From Aurantiacibacter xanthus (GTDB taxonomy: Bacteria > Pseudomonadota > Alphaproteobacteria > Sphingomonadales > Sphingomonadaceae): a DNA stretch of 64,000 bases. Where the stretch lies: NCBI RefSeq assembly GCF_003584015.1, contig NZ_QXFM01000073.1, forward strand, positions 19,505-83,504, written 5' to 3'. Every line of letters starts with the position of its first letter. The first letter of the stretch is position 1. This document shows positions 26,721 to 35,355 of this stretch, piece by piece. A program made the translations under genes and the position numbers. The notes under the pieces are model-generated. The model was not told where the DNA came from. It worked only from the letters and a program-made list of their open reading frames with translations, and made no database searches.

Positions 26721-29372
26721 ATGTCCATCTCTTCGCGGCTGGTCGGTGCGCTCATCGTCACCACAGCTCTGACCCTTCCATCGCTCGCCTCTGCGCAGGA
26801 AAGCCCCGTGCCGGGCACCTCCACCACCGACGAGAGCGACCCGGTCGACGTTTCGGTTCCGGGCGGCAGCTCGGTCATCGTCGTGACCGGCCGCGTGAAC
26901 CGCGATCCGGCCCAGACCTCGGCCCAGGTGACGAGCGTCCTGTCCACCGAAGACATCGCCCGTACCGGCGAAGGTGACATCGCCGGCGCCCTGTCGCGCG
27001 TGACTGGCCTGAGCGTGGTCGGCAACGGCTTCGTCTATGTGCGCGGCCTTGGCGATCGCTACTCGCTGGCGCTGCTCAACGGCTCGCCATTGCCGAGCCC
27101 GGAGCCGCTCAAGCGCGTGGTCCCGCTCGACCTGTTCCCGACCAGCGTGGTCTCCTCCTCGCTGGTGCAGAAGAGCTACTCGGTCAACTTCCCCGGCGAG
27201 TTCGGCGGCGGTGTGATCAACCTCACCACCCGCACCACGCCCGACGAGCCTTTCCTCACCATCGGCGGCAGCATCGGCGGCGATGTCGAGACGACGTTCC
27301 AGAACGGCCTGAGCTACTACGGCAGCTCGCGCGACTGGCTCGGCTACGACAACGGCGCGCGCCAGCCCGGCGGTAACGCGCTGCAATATGTCTCGACCCC
27401 TGCGACGTTGCCGGTCGGTGCAGAGACGACGCCGATCGCGGCCCAACTGGTGACATCGCAGCAGGCGGTGATCCAGCAGATCGGCGATGTGCAACCCAAC
27501 CTCGGCCTGTCGCTGAGCGGCGGGACTGCGATCCAGATGCCCGATGGTCAGCTCGGCATCGTCGCCGCGGCCAGCTATTCGAACAACTGGTCGACCCGCG
27601 ACACCATCCAGCAGTCGGCCTCTTCGGGCAGCCTGAACTCGATCGAAAACGACTTCCGCCAGGTCGCGACCAACCAGAACGTGCTGGTCAACGGCATGCT
27701 CGGGTTCGGTCTGGAACTGGGCGAGCACGTGATCCGCTGGACCAACGTCTACATCCACGACACGCTCAAGCGCGCCAGTTTGTCGGAAGGCACGAAGCCC
27801 GCGCAGAACGGCGACACCCGTTTCGTCAACCAGCGCACCGGCTTCTACGCGCGTCAGCTGATCGACACCCAGCTGGTGGGCGAATTCAAGTTCGGCGATC
27901 TCAGCCTCGACCTGCGTGGCAGCTATGCCAACACCAAGCGCGACGCGCCGGGCGAACTGATGTTCCCTTACCGGGAGACGCTGCTGCAGGGCGAGACGAT
28001 CTACACCATGTTCTCGAACAGCGGTGACCGTCCGTCGTACACCTACTCGAAGCTGAATGAGGATCTCTACTCGGCGGGTCTCGACCTCACCTATCCGATC
28101 ACCGACACCTTCAACCTGACGGTGGGCGGTGCCTGGTCGGATTCGAAGCGCTTCAGCCTGCGCCGCGAGTTCCTGTTTTCGATTCCCGCGACCGGCACGA
28201 TCACCAAGGACGGCGTGACCGTGAGCAATCCGGATTTCGCTTTCGCACTGGCGACCCTGCGGCCCGACCTCTATTTCTCGCCCGAAATGGTCAACGCGCT
28301 GGGTATCACCCTGATCGACTCCGATCCGGGCACCAACGCCTTCAATGCCGGGCTCGAAAACTGGGCAGGCTATGCCAAGGCCGATCTGCTGCTGAACGAC
28401 ATGATCACCATCGACGCGGGCGTGCGCTACGAGAAGGCCGACCTGTCGGTCTCTCCGGCGGTCGCCAATTCGACGGTCGATCCGACCAATCTCAGCAACG
28501 ACTACTTCCTGCCGGCGCTTACGGTCACCTTCGACCTCGACGACGGGATGCAGATCCGCCTCAACGGTTCGAAGACCATCGCCCGCCCGCAGTTCCGCGA
28601 ACTGATCGCGCAGCCCTTCTACGATCCCGACAGCAACCGTGCCTTCCGCGGCAACCCCTATCTGCAGGACAGCGAGCTGTACAACGCCGAGGCCCGCTTC
28701 GAGTGGTACTTCGCGCGTGGACAGCGCATCTCGCTGGCCGGGTTCTACAAGAAGATCGACAAGCCGATCGAGACCTTCGTGGTCGGCAGCACCGACCTGC
28801 TGACCTCGTTCGCCAATGCGCCCGAAGCCTCGCTGTACGGTGCCGAGTTCGACGTTACCAAATACTTCGATCTCGAAAGCATGGGCGGCCTGTTCTCCAG
28901 CCGTCAGGCCGTGGTGCTCGCCAACTACACCTACACCAAGTCCGAACTGAAGGTGTCGGACGACGATCTGGTGAACGTGTTCGGCGCGCTCGGCAGCCCG
29001 GCTTCGATCTACTTCCGCGACGGCGCGCCGCTCACCGGGCAGTCGGACCATCTGGTCAACCTGCAGTTCGGGCTTGAGGATCTCGACCGCCTGTCGCAGC
29101 AGACCATTCTGGTGTCCTATGCCAGCAACCGCGTGGTCAGCCGCGGCCTCGTGGGCCAGCCCGACATCGTCGAGAAGCCGGGTGTGCGGATCGACTTCGT
29201 CTGGCGTGAAGGTTTCCGGATCGGCGGCACCGATGCTGAACTCAAGCTGGAAGCGCGCAACCTGCTCGGCACGCGCCATCAGGAGTTCCAGGACAACGGC
29301 ACCGACTACATCAACGTCAACACCTATGACGTTGGCCAGTCGTTCTCGGCCGGTCTGTCGGTGACCTTCTAA
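26721..29372 (+). CDS. TonB-dependent receptor paired with lipoprotein
   Basis: An 883-residue receptor with signal peptide (ending SLASAQ) and a TonB-box-like VIVVTGR. The plug includes VRGLGDRYSLALLNG and LPSPEPLKRVVPLDLFP, characteristic of a large receptor subfamily (Caulobacterales/Sphingomonadales and gammaproteobacteria) unlike classical siderophore receptors. The C terminus has the YDVGQSFSAG barrel end with a final Phe. It lies 93 bases after the lipoprotein gene behind a hairpin. The Pho-box-like array upstream of the lipoprotein raises the possibility of a phosphorus-containing ligand. Confidence 0.93.
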   Translation: MSISSRLVGALIVTTALTLPSLASAQESPVPGTSTTDESDPVDVSVPGGSSVIVVTGRVNRDPAQTSAQVTSVLSTEDIARTGEGDIAGALSRVTGLSVVGNGFVYVRGLGDRYSLALLNGSPLPSPEPLKRVVPLDLFPTSVVSSSLVQKSYSVNFPGEFGGGVINLTTRTTPDEPFLTIGGSIGGDVETTFQNGLSYYGSSRDWLGYDNGARQPGGNALQYVSTPATLPVGAETTPIAAQLVTSQQAVIQQIGDVQPNLGLSLSGGTAIQMPDGQLGIVAAASYSNNWSTRDTIQQSASSGSLNSIENDFRQVATNQNVLVNGMLGFGLELGEHVIRWTNVYIHDTLKRASLSEGTKPAQNGDTRFVNQRTGFYARQLIDTQLVGEFKFGDLSLDLRGSYANTKRDAPGELMFPYRETLLQGETIYTMFSNSGDRPSYTYSKLNEDLYSAGLDLTYPITDTFNLTVGGAWSDSKRFSLRREFLFSIPATGTITKDGVTVSNPDFAFALATLRPDLYFSPEMVNALGITLIDSDPGTNAFNAGLENWAGYAKADLLLNDMITIDAGVRYEKADLSVSPAVANSTVDPTNLSNDYFLPALTVTFDLDDGMQIRLNGSKTIARPQFRELIAQPFYDPDSNRAFRGNPYLQDSELYNAEARFEWYFARGQRISLAGFYKKIDKPIETFVVGSTDLLTSFANAPEASLYGAEFDVTKYFDLESMGGLFSSRQAVVLANYTYTKSELKVSDDDLVNVFGALGSPASIYFRDGAPLTGQSDHLVNLQFGLEDLDRLSQQTILVSYASNRVVSRGLVGQPDIVEKPGVRIDFVWREGFRIGGTDAELKLEARNLLGTRHQEFQDNGTDYINVNTYDVGQSFSAGLSVTF

Positions 29373-29399
29373 CCGCCCGCCACACTGGCGACGACAAAG

Positions 29400-29430
29400 A
29401 AGGCCTCCCGTGCGAACGGGAGGCCTTTTT
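29400..29430. terminator. Intrinsic terminator between converging genes
   Basis: An 11-bp perfect stem AAGGCCTCCCG / CGGGAGGCCTT with a 6-base loop and a T run on the plus side. It ends the receptor gene and lies near the end of the minus-strand regulator gene. Confidence 0.88.
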
Positions 29431-29478
29431 CGTTATGGTGTTGGGAAGGGGGGGAGAGCGCTGGTGCTTGCCCCCGCG

Positions 29479-30153
29479 TCAGGGCAGGTCGAGCACGTAG
29501 CCTTTGGAATGGACGGTGCGCAGCAGGTGCCCTGCGCCTGCGCTGCGCAGCCCGAAGCGCAGCCGCTTGATCCACACGTCGACCGTGCGCAGGTAGCCCG
29601 GATCGCCAGCCTTGCCGAGCGCATCGACCAGCTCCTGCCGGCTCAGCACCCGGTTGGGGTTTTCGGCCAGAAAGCGCAGCACGCGGAACTCGTTCGGGCG
29701 CAGCGTGATCTGCTGGCCCTTCCAGCGCGCCTGCTCGCCCGCGACGTTGATTTGCAGCGCGCCCAGATCGAGCACCTGCGGCACGCTCTGCCGCCCTTCG
29801 GTGGCATAGAGCGCCAGCACCCGGTCGAGCATCGCCTTGCGGTCGAGCGGGCCGATCGCATAGTCGTCAGCCCCGGCCTTGATCGCCCGGCGGCGGTCTT
29901 CGGGGTCGTCCTCATCGAGCACCATCGTGATATGGGCATCGCGGGTGCGCGGATCGGCGCGCAGGCGGCGGCACATTTCGAGGCCCGACAAATCGTCGAG
30001 CACCCAGTCGACAAAGGCCCAGACGCTGCCTTCGACAAGCTTGTTCGGCCCGGCGGCTGCCAGTCGCTCGAACACGAATTGTGCATCGCCGTGATCGAAC
30101 CGGTCATAGCCGGCCGCTTCCTCGCTGGTGGCGAAGATGGTGACGTGTTCCAT
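29479..30153 (-). CDS. OmpR/PhoB-type regulator with degenerate receiver
   Basis: 224 residues from ATG 30153, which has GGGGA about 9 bases ahead; the open frame extends further upstream through a Pho-box-like site. The N-terminal receiver domain keeps the phosphoacceptor-position Asp (D49 in FVDWVL) but lacks the usual acidic pair near the start, the conserved Thr (Leu 79) and the conserved Lys (Gly 101 in DDYAIGP). The C-terminal winged helix is intact (LRPNEFRVLRFLAENPNRVLS and HSKGYVLDLP). It likely binds DNA without ordinary phosphorylation control. It lies next to the lipoprotein/receptor unit with no kinase adjacent. Confidence 0.9.
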   Translation of the reverse strand: MEHVTIFATSEEAAGYDRFDHGDAQFVFERLAAAGPNKLVEGSVWAFVDWVLDDLSGLEMCRRLRADPRTRDAHITMVLDEDDPEDRRRAIKAGADDYAIGPLDRKAMLDRVLALYATEGRQSVPQVLDLGALQINVAGEQARWKGQQITLRPNEFRVLRFLAENPNRVLSRQELVDALGKAGDPGYLRTVDVWIKRLRFGLRSAGAGHLLRTVHSKGYVLDLP

Positions 30154-30196
30154 CCAGTCATTCCCCAATTGGATGGGGAACTCCTGCAAGCTGGAA

Positions 30197-30214
30197 ATGA
30201 CCGTGCTATGACAA
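30197..30214 (-). promoter_or_regulatory. Pho-box-like direct repeat
   Basis: Read on the minus strand: TTGTCAT, four bases, CGGTCAT, an 18-base 7-4-7 site close to CTGTCAY-N4-CTGTCAY. It ends 44 bases upstream of the degenerate-receiver regulator start. Confidence 0.5.
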
Positions 30215-30254
30215 AACTGCACGCCGCGTTTGGCGCGGTCGCGATCAGGGAAAA

Positions 30255-32900
30255 CTACCGTGAGGCGAGCGTCACCAGCACCTCGTCATAGGGCATACCG
30301 TCGCCGCCACGATTGACGACGATGTGCTGATAGCCCTGCGAACGTGAGCCGCTCGCACCATAGGCGTCGGTCTGCAACGGCTCGTCGAGCGCGATGCGAT
30401 AGAAGGTGGTGCGCATGAACTCCGACAGTTCGCCCGCCGTGATCGCGCCATCGCCGTTGGCATCGGCGCTGCCTTCCATCGCCTGCTGGAGAATGTGCGA
30501 GATATAGCCGCCCGCCGCGAACTTCTGCGCCACCAGACTGGTGAGGTCGCTGTCGGAGCTGAACACGCCCATCCGCCCGGTCTGGCGGTTGACCACATCG
30601 TCGAACCCGCCCGAGAAGCACGAATCGAGCACCAGCAGCGTGCGCGCGTGAATCGGTTCGAGCATTTGCCCCAGTTCGTAGTCGGTCACGGCGGCATCGA
30701 ACAGTTCGATGGTTTCGCTGGTGCCGTCGCGCTCCATGAAGCTCTCCACCGGCTGCTTGGAGCCATGGCCCGAGTAGAACAGCAGGAACAGATCGTCCGG
30801 CCCGATCGTCCCGGCGATATCGGCGATCGCTTCGATGAAGTTCGCCCGCGTCGCCTGCCGGTTGATCAGCGTGGCGCTTTGCGGGGCGAGCATGCCGGTG
30901 TGTTGCAGCGTCTGGGTGAGCTTGGTGGCGTCCTGATCGGTCATCGAGAGGTTGCTGGCACGCCCGCCGTAATCGGCCACGCCCACGCTCAGTGCGAAGA
31001 TGCGGCCCCCGCTGCGTCCGGCCACCACCGGCGCAGCGCCGCCGCCCGCGCTGACGGTGGAGCTGATGGTATAACGGCCGGTCTCGCCGCCCTGATAGCT
31101 GGTCGCCACCAGCGTGTAGGCGCCGGTTTCGGGCAGGGTGACGGTGAGGCGCGAGTTGGTCTCGCCATCGCCGCCGGCGCGGTCATCGTTTGCCTCGCTG
31201 CCGCCACCGGGCATCAGCAGCGAGAGGTAGGTGTCGAACTCGGAGGAGGTCATGTCGAAGGTCACGCGCTGGCCGCGCTGGCCGTCGAAGGTGTAGGCGT
31301 CGACATATTCGCCCGAGGAGATCGTCTCGTCACCGCTGGCGAGCGAACCGTTGACCGTGCGGCCAAGCGTAAGCCGGGTGAAGCCGCCGCTCGCTGAGCT
31401 GGCCGCGCCGCTGCTGTCGAGCCGGTAGCTGCCGAGCCCGCTTTCGGAATAGCTGGCCACCACCACCCGGTAGGTGCCCGCCTGCGGCAGCGTCGTCTCG
31501 ACCAGACTGTTGAGCGTGCTGCCCGCAGGGTCGTCGTCGTTTTCGACCGAGAAGCCGCCCGGTCCTTCCACGCGCAGCAGGGTGTCGAACTCGTCGGAAG
31601 CGAGGGCAAGGCGCAGGCTCTGCCCGGCATCGGCCTCGATCAGGTAGATGTCCTCGACCGAGTGCTCACCGCGCGGGTCGGATGAGGTGAGCGTGCCGGT
31701 GACGCTGCGCCCCAGTTCGAGCCGCTCGCCGCTGGCCGCGCGCGCGGAGGCGCCCGACAGGTCGGCGCGGATCGTGTAGCTGCCGGTTTCCGCCGCGGCA
31801 TAGCTGGTGGCGGCGATGGTAAGCGTGCCGTCGGAAGGGATTGTCACGTCGAGCCGGCTGTTGGTGCCGCCCCCGCTCGGATCGTCGTCGTTCTCGACCG
31901 AGTAATTGTCACTACCCACCGCGGCGAGATAGGCGTCGAAGTCCGGGCTTTGCATGGTCACGGCCATCCGCGCGCCGGGATTGCCGCGCAGCGTGTAGGT
32001 ATCGTAATACTCGCCGGAATCGAGCCTCGCGTCGCCTGCTGCGAGCTGGCCGCGTGTGGGGGTGCCAGGCGTGAGCGCAGTGGTCGAGCCGCTTGTTCCG
32101 CCCGAACTGCCCGAGCCCGAAGCCCTGCCGCCCGAGGTGCCACCGGCACCGAACCGCGCGCCGTTTATGCTCAGCAGGTAGCTGCCCGTCTCCCCCTGGG
32201 CGAGGCTGTTGGCGGTGATCCGGTACTGGCCGTTCTCGGTGAGGTCGAGGTCGAGGCGCGAATTGGTCGAGCCCTCCTGGCCGTCATCGTCGCTGAACAT
32301 TTCCCCGCTCGGACTTTCGACGCGCAGGTAGGTGTCGAAATCGGTCGAGTTCATCAGGATGGTGACATGCTGCCCGCTGCGCCCGTCGAACGTATAGCTG
32401 TCGTAGTAGGAGCCATCGTCGAGGGTGGCATCGCTCGTCGAAAGCGTGCCCGCAGTGCTGTCGGCCAGTCCGCTGTTGCCACCTGTGCTGCGGCCTGCGG
32501 AGCTGCCGCTTCGCGTGCCCTGCAACCGGTAGGCGCCGGTTTCTCCTGCGGCATAGCTGGTGATGACGAAGCGATAGCGGCCATCTTCGGGCAGCGTGGT
32601 GATGATGCGCGAATGGGTGCCATTGCCTTCATCGGCGTCGTCGTTCTCGACCGAGAAATCGCCCTCGCTGCGGAGCATCAGATAGGGGTCGAAGTCGTTG
32701 CTGGTCAGCGTGACATCGATCTCTTCGCCCGCGCGTCCGTCGAAAGAGAAGAGGTCGTAGAATTCGCCCGAGGGCAGCTCTTCATCGCCTGAGCGCAGCT
32801 CGCCGGTCGAGTTGATCGTGCTTTGTGCCGCAGCCGGCGCGGCAAGCCCCGCGCACAGGATGGCGGCCATCGCCGTCCTGGTGAGAATTCCCGACTTCAT
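30255..32900 (-). CDS. Secreted caspase-like protease with five PPC-type repeats and EF-hand
   Basis: 881 residues with a signal peptide (ending AAPAAAQ). Five repeats of about 100 residues fill residues 27 to about 610; each has a YxDxYxFDG / ENDD / NSRL pattern as in bacterial pre-peptidase C-terminal (PPC) domains. A peptidase C14-like domain follows from about 635: VGVADYGG, FYSGHGS with catalytic His 712, and LVLDSCFSGG with catalytic Cys 761. An EF-hand loop DANGDGAITAGE starts at Asp 813. The protein would therefore be a calcium-responsive protease outside the cytoplasm. Family members cleave after Arg/Lys. It diverges from a two-component pair. Confidence 0.92.
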   Translation of the reverse strand: MKSGILTRTAMAAILCAGLAAPAAAQSTINSTGELRSGDEELPSGEFYDLFSFDGRAGEEIDVTLTSNDFDPYLMLRSEGDFSVENDDADEGNGTHSRIITTLPEDGRYRFVITSYAAGETGAYRLQGTRSGSSAGRSTGGNSGLADSTAGTLSTSDATLDDGSYYDSYTFDGRSGQHVTILMNSTDFDTYLRVESPSGEMFSDDDGQEGSTNSRLDLDLTENGQYRITANSLAQGETGSYLLSINGARFGAGGTSGGRASGSGSSGGTSGSTTALTPGTPTRGQLAAGDARLDSGEYYDTYTLRGNPGARMAVTMQSPDFDAYLAAVGSDNYSVENDDDPSGGGTNSRLDVTIPSDGTLTIAATSYAAAETGSYTIRADLSGASARAASGERLELGRSVTGTLTSSDPRGEHSVEDIYLIEADAGQSLRLALASDEFDTLLRVEGPGGFSVENDDDPAGSTLNSLVETTLPQAGTYRVVVASYSESGLGSYRLDSSGAASSASGGFTRLTLGRTVNGSLASGDETISSGEYVDAYTFDGQRGQRVTFDMTSSEFDTYLSLLMPGGGSEANDDRAGGDGETNSRLTVTLPETGAYTLVATSYQGGETGRYTISSTVSAGGGAAPVVAGRSGGRIFALSVGVADYGGRASNLSMTDQDATKLTQTLQHTGMLAPQSATLINRQATRANFIEAIADIAGTIGPDDLFLLFYSGHGSKQPVESFMERDGTSETIELFDAAVTDYELGQMLEPIHARTLLVLDSCFSGGFDDVVNRQTGRMGVFSSDSDLTSLVAQKFAAGGYISHILQQAMEGSADANGDGAITAGELSEFMRTTFYRIALDEPLQTDAYGASGSRSQGYQHIVVNRGGDGMPYDEVLVTLASR

Positions 32901-33190
32901 TCGACGCCCCCGTCTGCAAAGAGATTCGCCGGACTAGTGGCATAATCCGACGTGAAAATCAGTACCGATATTACTGAATAATCCTTACCATTGAATGGGT
33001 CATTTATGGCATCATCGTTCGGACAAGGCTCGGTTGGCGGCAACGCGATTCCGCTGGTTTGCACCGGACGCATGAGCGCTATCGGCGCGGGCATGGTCGC
33101 AGGCCGTTCCTCGGCAAGAGCGCCAGCCAATGCGACAGGGCGCGAACTCGGACTATCAACCGGCGGGCGCTTCCTTTATGGCGCGCTCTC

Positions 33191-33922
33191 ATGGAACTTC
33201 CCGCCCGCGGCCAAAGACTGGCGTTAATCGAGGACGATGGTCCACTTCGGATGCTGCTGGCCAGGTGCATCCGGGAAAATGGCTTTGAAGTGGCAAGCTT
33301 TTGCAGCGCTGCCGAGTTTGCCGCTTCAAGCCTTGCCGATCTCACTCATCTCGACCTCATCATTCTCGACATCATGCTGCCCGGCTCGAACGGGATCGAT
33401 GTGTGCCGCAAGATCCGCCAGACCAGCAAGATCCCGATTATCTTCATCAGCGCGCGCGCATCGCAGACCGATCGCATCGTGGGGCTGGAAATCGGCGCCG
33501 ACGACTATCTGGTCAAACCGGTCGATCCCGATGAACTCATCGCCAGAATACGCGCCGTGCTGCGCCGGGCCGATGGCCATGCCGGGCAAGACAGCGAACC
33601 GGCCGGGGCCATGCTCTATTTCGATGGCTGGCGGCTCGATCCGCGGCGGCGCGAACTGTTCGCGCCTGAGGGAGAGCGTATCTCGGTTTCGGAAGCCGAA
33701 TTCGATCTGCTGGTGACCCTCGCCAGCATGCCGCAGCGCGTGGTCAGCCGGGCCTTGTTGCTCGAAAACTCGCGCGGTCGGCAATCGGGGCAGGGGGATC
33801 GCAGCGTCGATGTGCTGATCAGCCGTCTGCGCCAGAAGCTCGGCAGCGCATCCAATGGCGCGGACATGATCCGCACCGTGCGCGGCCTCGGATATGTCTT
33901 TGTGCCCGAAGTCACGCGGTGA
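33191..33922 (+). CDS. OmpR-family response regulator
   Basis: 243 residues from ATG 33191; the frame is open further upstream but the receiver fold begins just after this Met. The receiver is complete: acidic pair in LIEDDG, phosphoacceptor Asp in IILDIMLPG, Thr/Ser position in FISAR, and Lys in LVKPVD. The winged-helix domain ends in RTVRGLGYVFVP. No strong ribosome site is visible. Its stop overlaps the kinase start, so it forms a pair with it. Its divergence from the caspase gene over 290 bases makes that gene a likely target. That gap is AT-richer than its surroundings and no defined operator is recognised. Confidence 0.94.
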   Translation: MELPARGQRLALIEDDGPLRMLLARCIRENGFEVASFCSAAEFAASSLADLTHLDLIILDIMLPGSNGIDVCRKIRQTSKIPIIFISARASQTDRIVGLEIGADDYLVKPVDPDELIARIRAVLRRADGHAGQDSEPAGAMLYFDGWRLDPRRRELFAPEGERISVSEAEFDLLVTLASMPQRVVSRALLLENSRGRQSGQGDRSVDVLISRLRQKLGSASNGADMIRTVRGLGYVFVPEVTR

Positions 33923-35265
33923 GCCTTGGCTGGTCGGTATGGCCGCAGGGGCTGACCAGCCGGCTCGTGCTGGTTCTGGTGCTGGTGATGACCGCACAGT
34001 TTCTCGTGGCCGGGCTGCTGATCAGTGGCGACGAATCCAAAATTCAGCGCGAAGACATCGGGCGGCGGATTGCCGAGCAGGTAACCGTGGCCGAACGTCT
34101 GATCGAAAGTGTCCCCTCCGGCCAGCGACGCGAACTGGCGCAGGCGCTGTCGACGCAGCATCTTGAATTCAGGCTGGTCGATGAGCCGGTATCGCGCGCG
34201 GCGGGACGCCAATCGGAGATGCTCCGGTACCTCGAAGCGGATATCTTCGCCTGGGAACCGTCCTTGCAGGAGGCCGGGCTGTGGATCGCTCTCGAAGACC
34301 GCAAGGAGCTGAGTCTCGACAGCTATCTCACCGGATCGGTCGAGATCGGCGATGGCAGCTGGCTCGCCTTTCGGACGCGGGAGCCGGTGACGAACTGGCG
34401 CTGGGCGGCCTTTACCTTGCTGCGGGTCGGGCTGGTTGCGATCGTGATCTTCGGCACGGCGGCGGTGCTGGTGCGCACGCTTAACCGGCCTCTCGTGCGG
34501 CTGGCCGAAAGCGCCAGCCTGATCGGCACCGACGCCCGCATTCACTTCGACGAGAAAACCGGCCCGCGCGAACTGCGGCGGGTGTCGGAGGCTCTCAATG
34601 CGATGCAGGACCGGGTCGATGACGTGCTGCTACAACGCACGCGCGCCCTCGCAGCGGTGGGGCACGATATGCGCACCCCGCTGGCGCGGATCCGGCTGCG
34701 GATCGCGCGCATCGAGGACAGGGTCGAGCGCGAGGCGGCCGAGCACGATGTCGAGATCATGGGGCACATGCTGCAGGAGCTGCTCGAATATTTCGACACC
34801 GATGATCCGGCCCCGCGGACCCGAACCGACCTTGCCAGCCTGTGCCGGACGATCTGCGACGGGTTCGAGGATCTGGGCAATCCGGTCGGCTACTCCGGGC
34901 CGGACCGATTGATCGCGCAGGTTCACCACGTCGGCTTGCGCCGGGCGATCGAGAATCTGGTCGATAACGCCGTCGACCATGGCACCAGCCGGGGGATCGT
35001 CTTGCGGGCGGATGACGACATGATCCGCATCACGGTCGCCGATAACGGTCCTGGCATACCCGAGGAGGAATTCCAGCGACTGATGCGTCCGTTCGAGCGG
35101 ATGGACAAGGCGCGCGGCGAAGCCAATGGCGGGATCGGTCTCGGCCTTGCCATTACGGCGCGCGTTGCCGAGCTGCACGGTGGCCGGCTGGTGCTCCGCA
35201 ACCGCGAGCCGAATGGCCTTGCCGCCACCATCGAACTGCCGGTTTGCGACGAGCCGAGTGCCTAG
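33919..35265 (+). CDS. Sensor histidine kinase (EnvZ-like)
   Basis: 448 residues from a GTG that overlaps the regulator stop by 4 bases. TM1 spans about residues 12-36 and TM2 about 160-185, enclosing a periplasmic sensor of about 120 residues. HAMP, the H-box (VGHDMRTPLAR), N-box (ENLVDNAVDHG), G1 (DNGPGIP) and G2 (GIGLGLAI) boxes are all present. It senses an envelope signal and phosphorylates the preceding OmpR-type regulator. The ligand is unknown. Confidence 0.94.
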   Translation: MSLGWSVWPQGLTSRLVLVLVLVMTAQFLVAGLLISGDESKIQREDIGRRIAEQVTVAERLIESVPSGQRRELAQALSTQHLEFRLVDEPVSRAAGRQSEMLRYLEADIFAWEPSLQEAGLWIALEDRKELSLDSYLTGSVEIGDGSWLAFRTREPVTNWRWAAFTLLRVGLVAIVIFGTAAVLVRTLNRPLVRLAESASLIGTDARIHFDEKTGPRELRRVSEALNAMQDRVDDVLLQRTRALAAVGHDMRTPLARIRLRIARIEDRVEREAAEHDVEIMGHMLQELLEYFDTDDPAPRTRTDLASLCRTICDGFEDLGNPVGYSGPDRLIAQVHHVGLRRAIENLVDNAVDHGTSRGIVLRADDDMIRITVADNGPGIPEEEFQRLMRPFERMDKARGEANGGIGLGLAITARVAELHGGRLVLRNREPNGLAATIELPVCDEPSA

Positions 35266-35355
35266 AAACACTTTGTTACATTTCTCGGCCTGCGGGGAAA
35301 CATTGGCTCGCTAGCTCCTGCATTCCAATTGACTGGATTTGCGAAGGAGCATGTC

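Noticed and set aside
26682..29279. 865-residue minus-strand frame over the TonB receptor
   Set aside because: Antisense shadow of the receptor; codon composition mirrors it.
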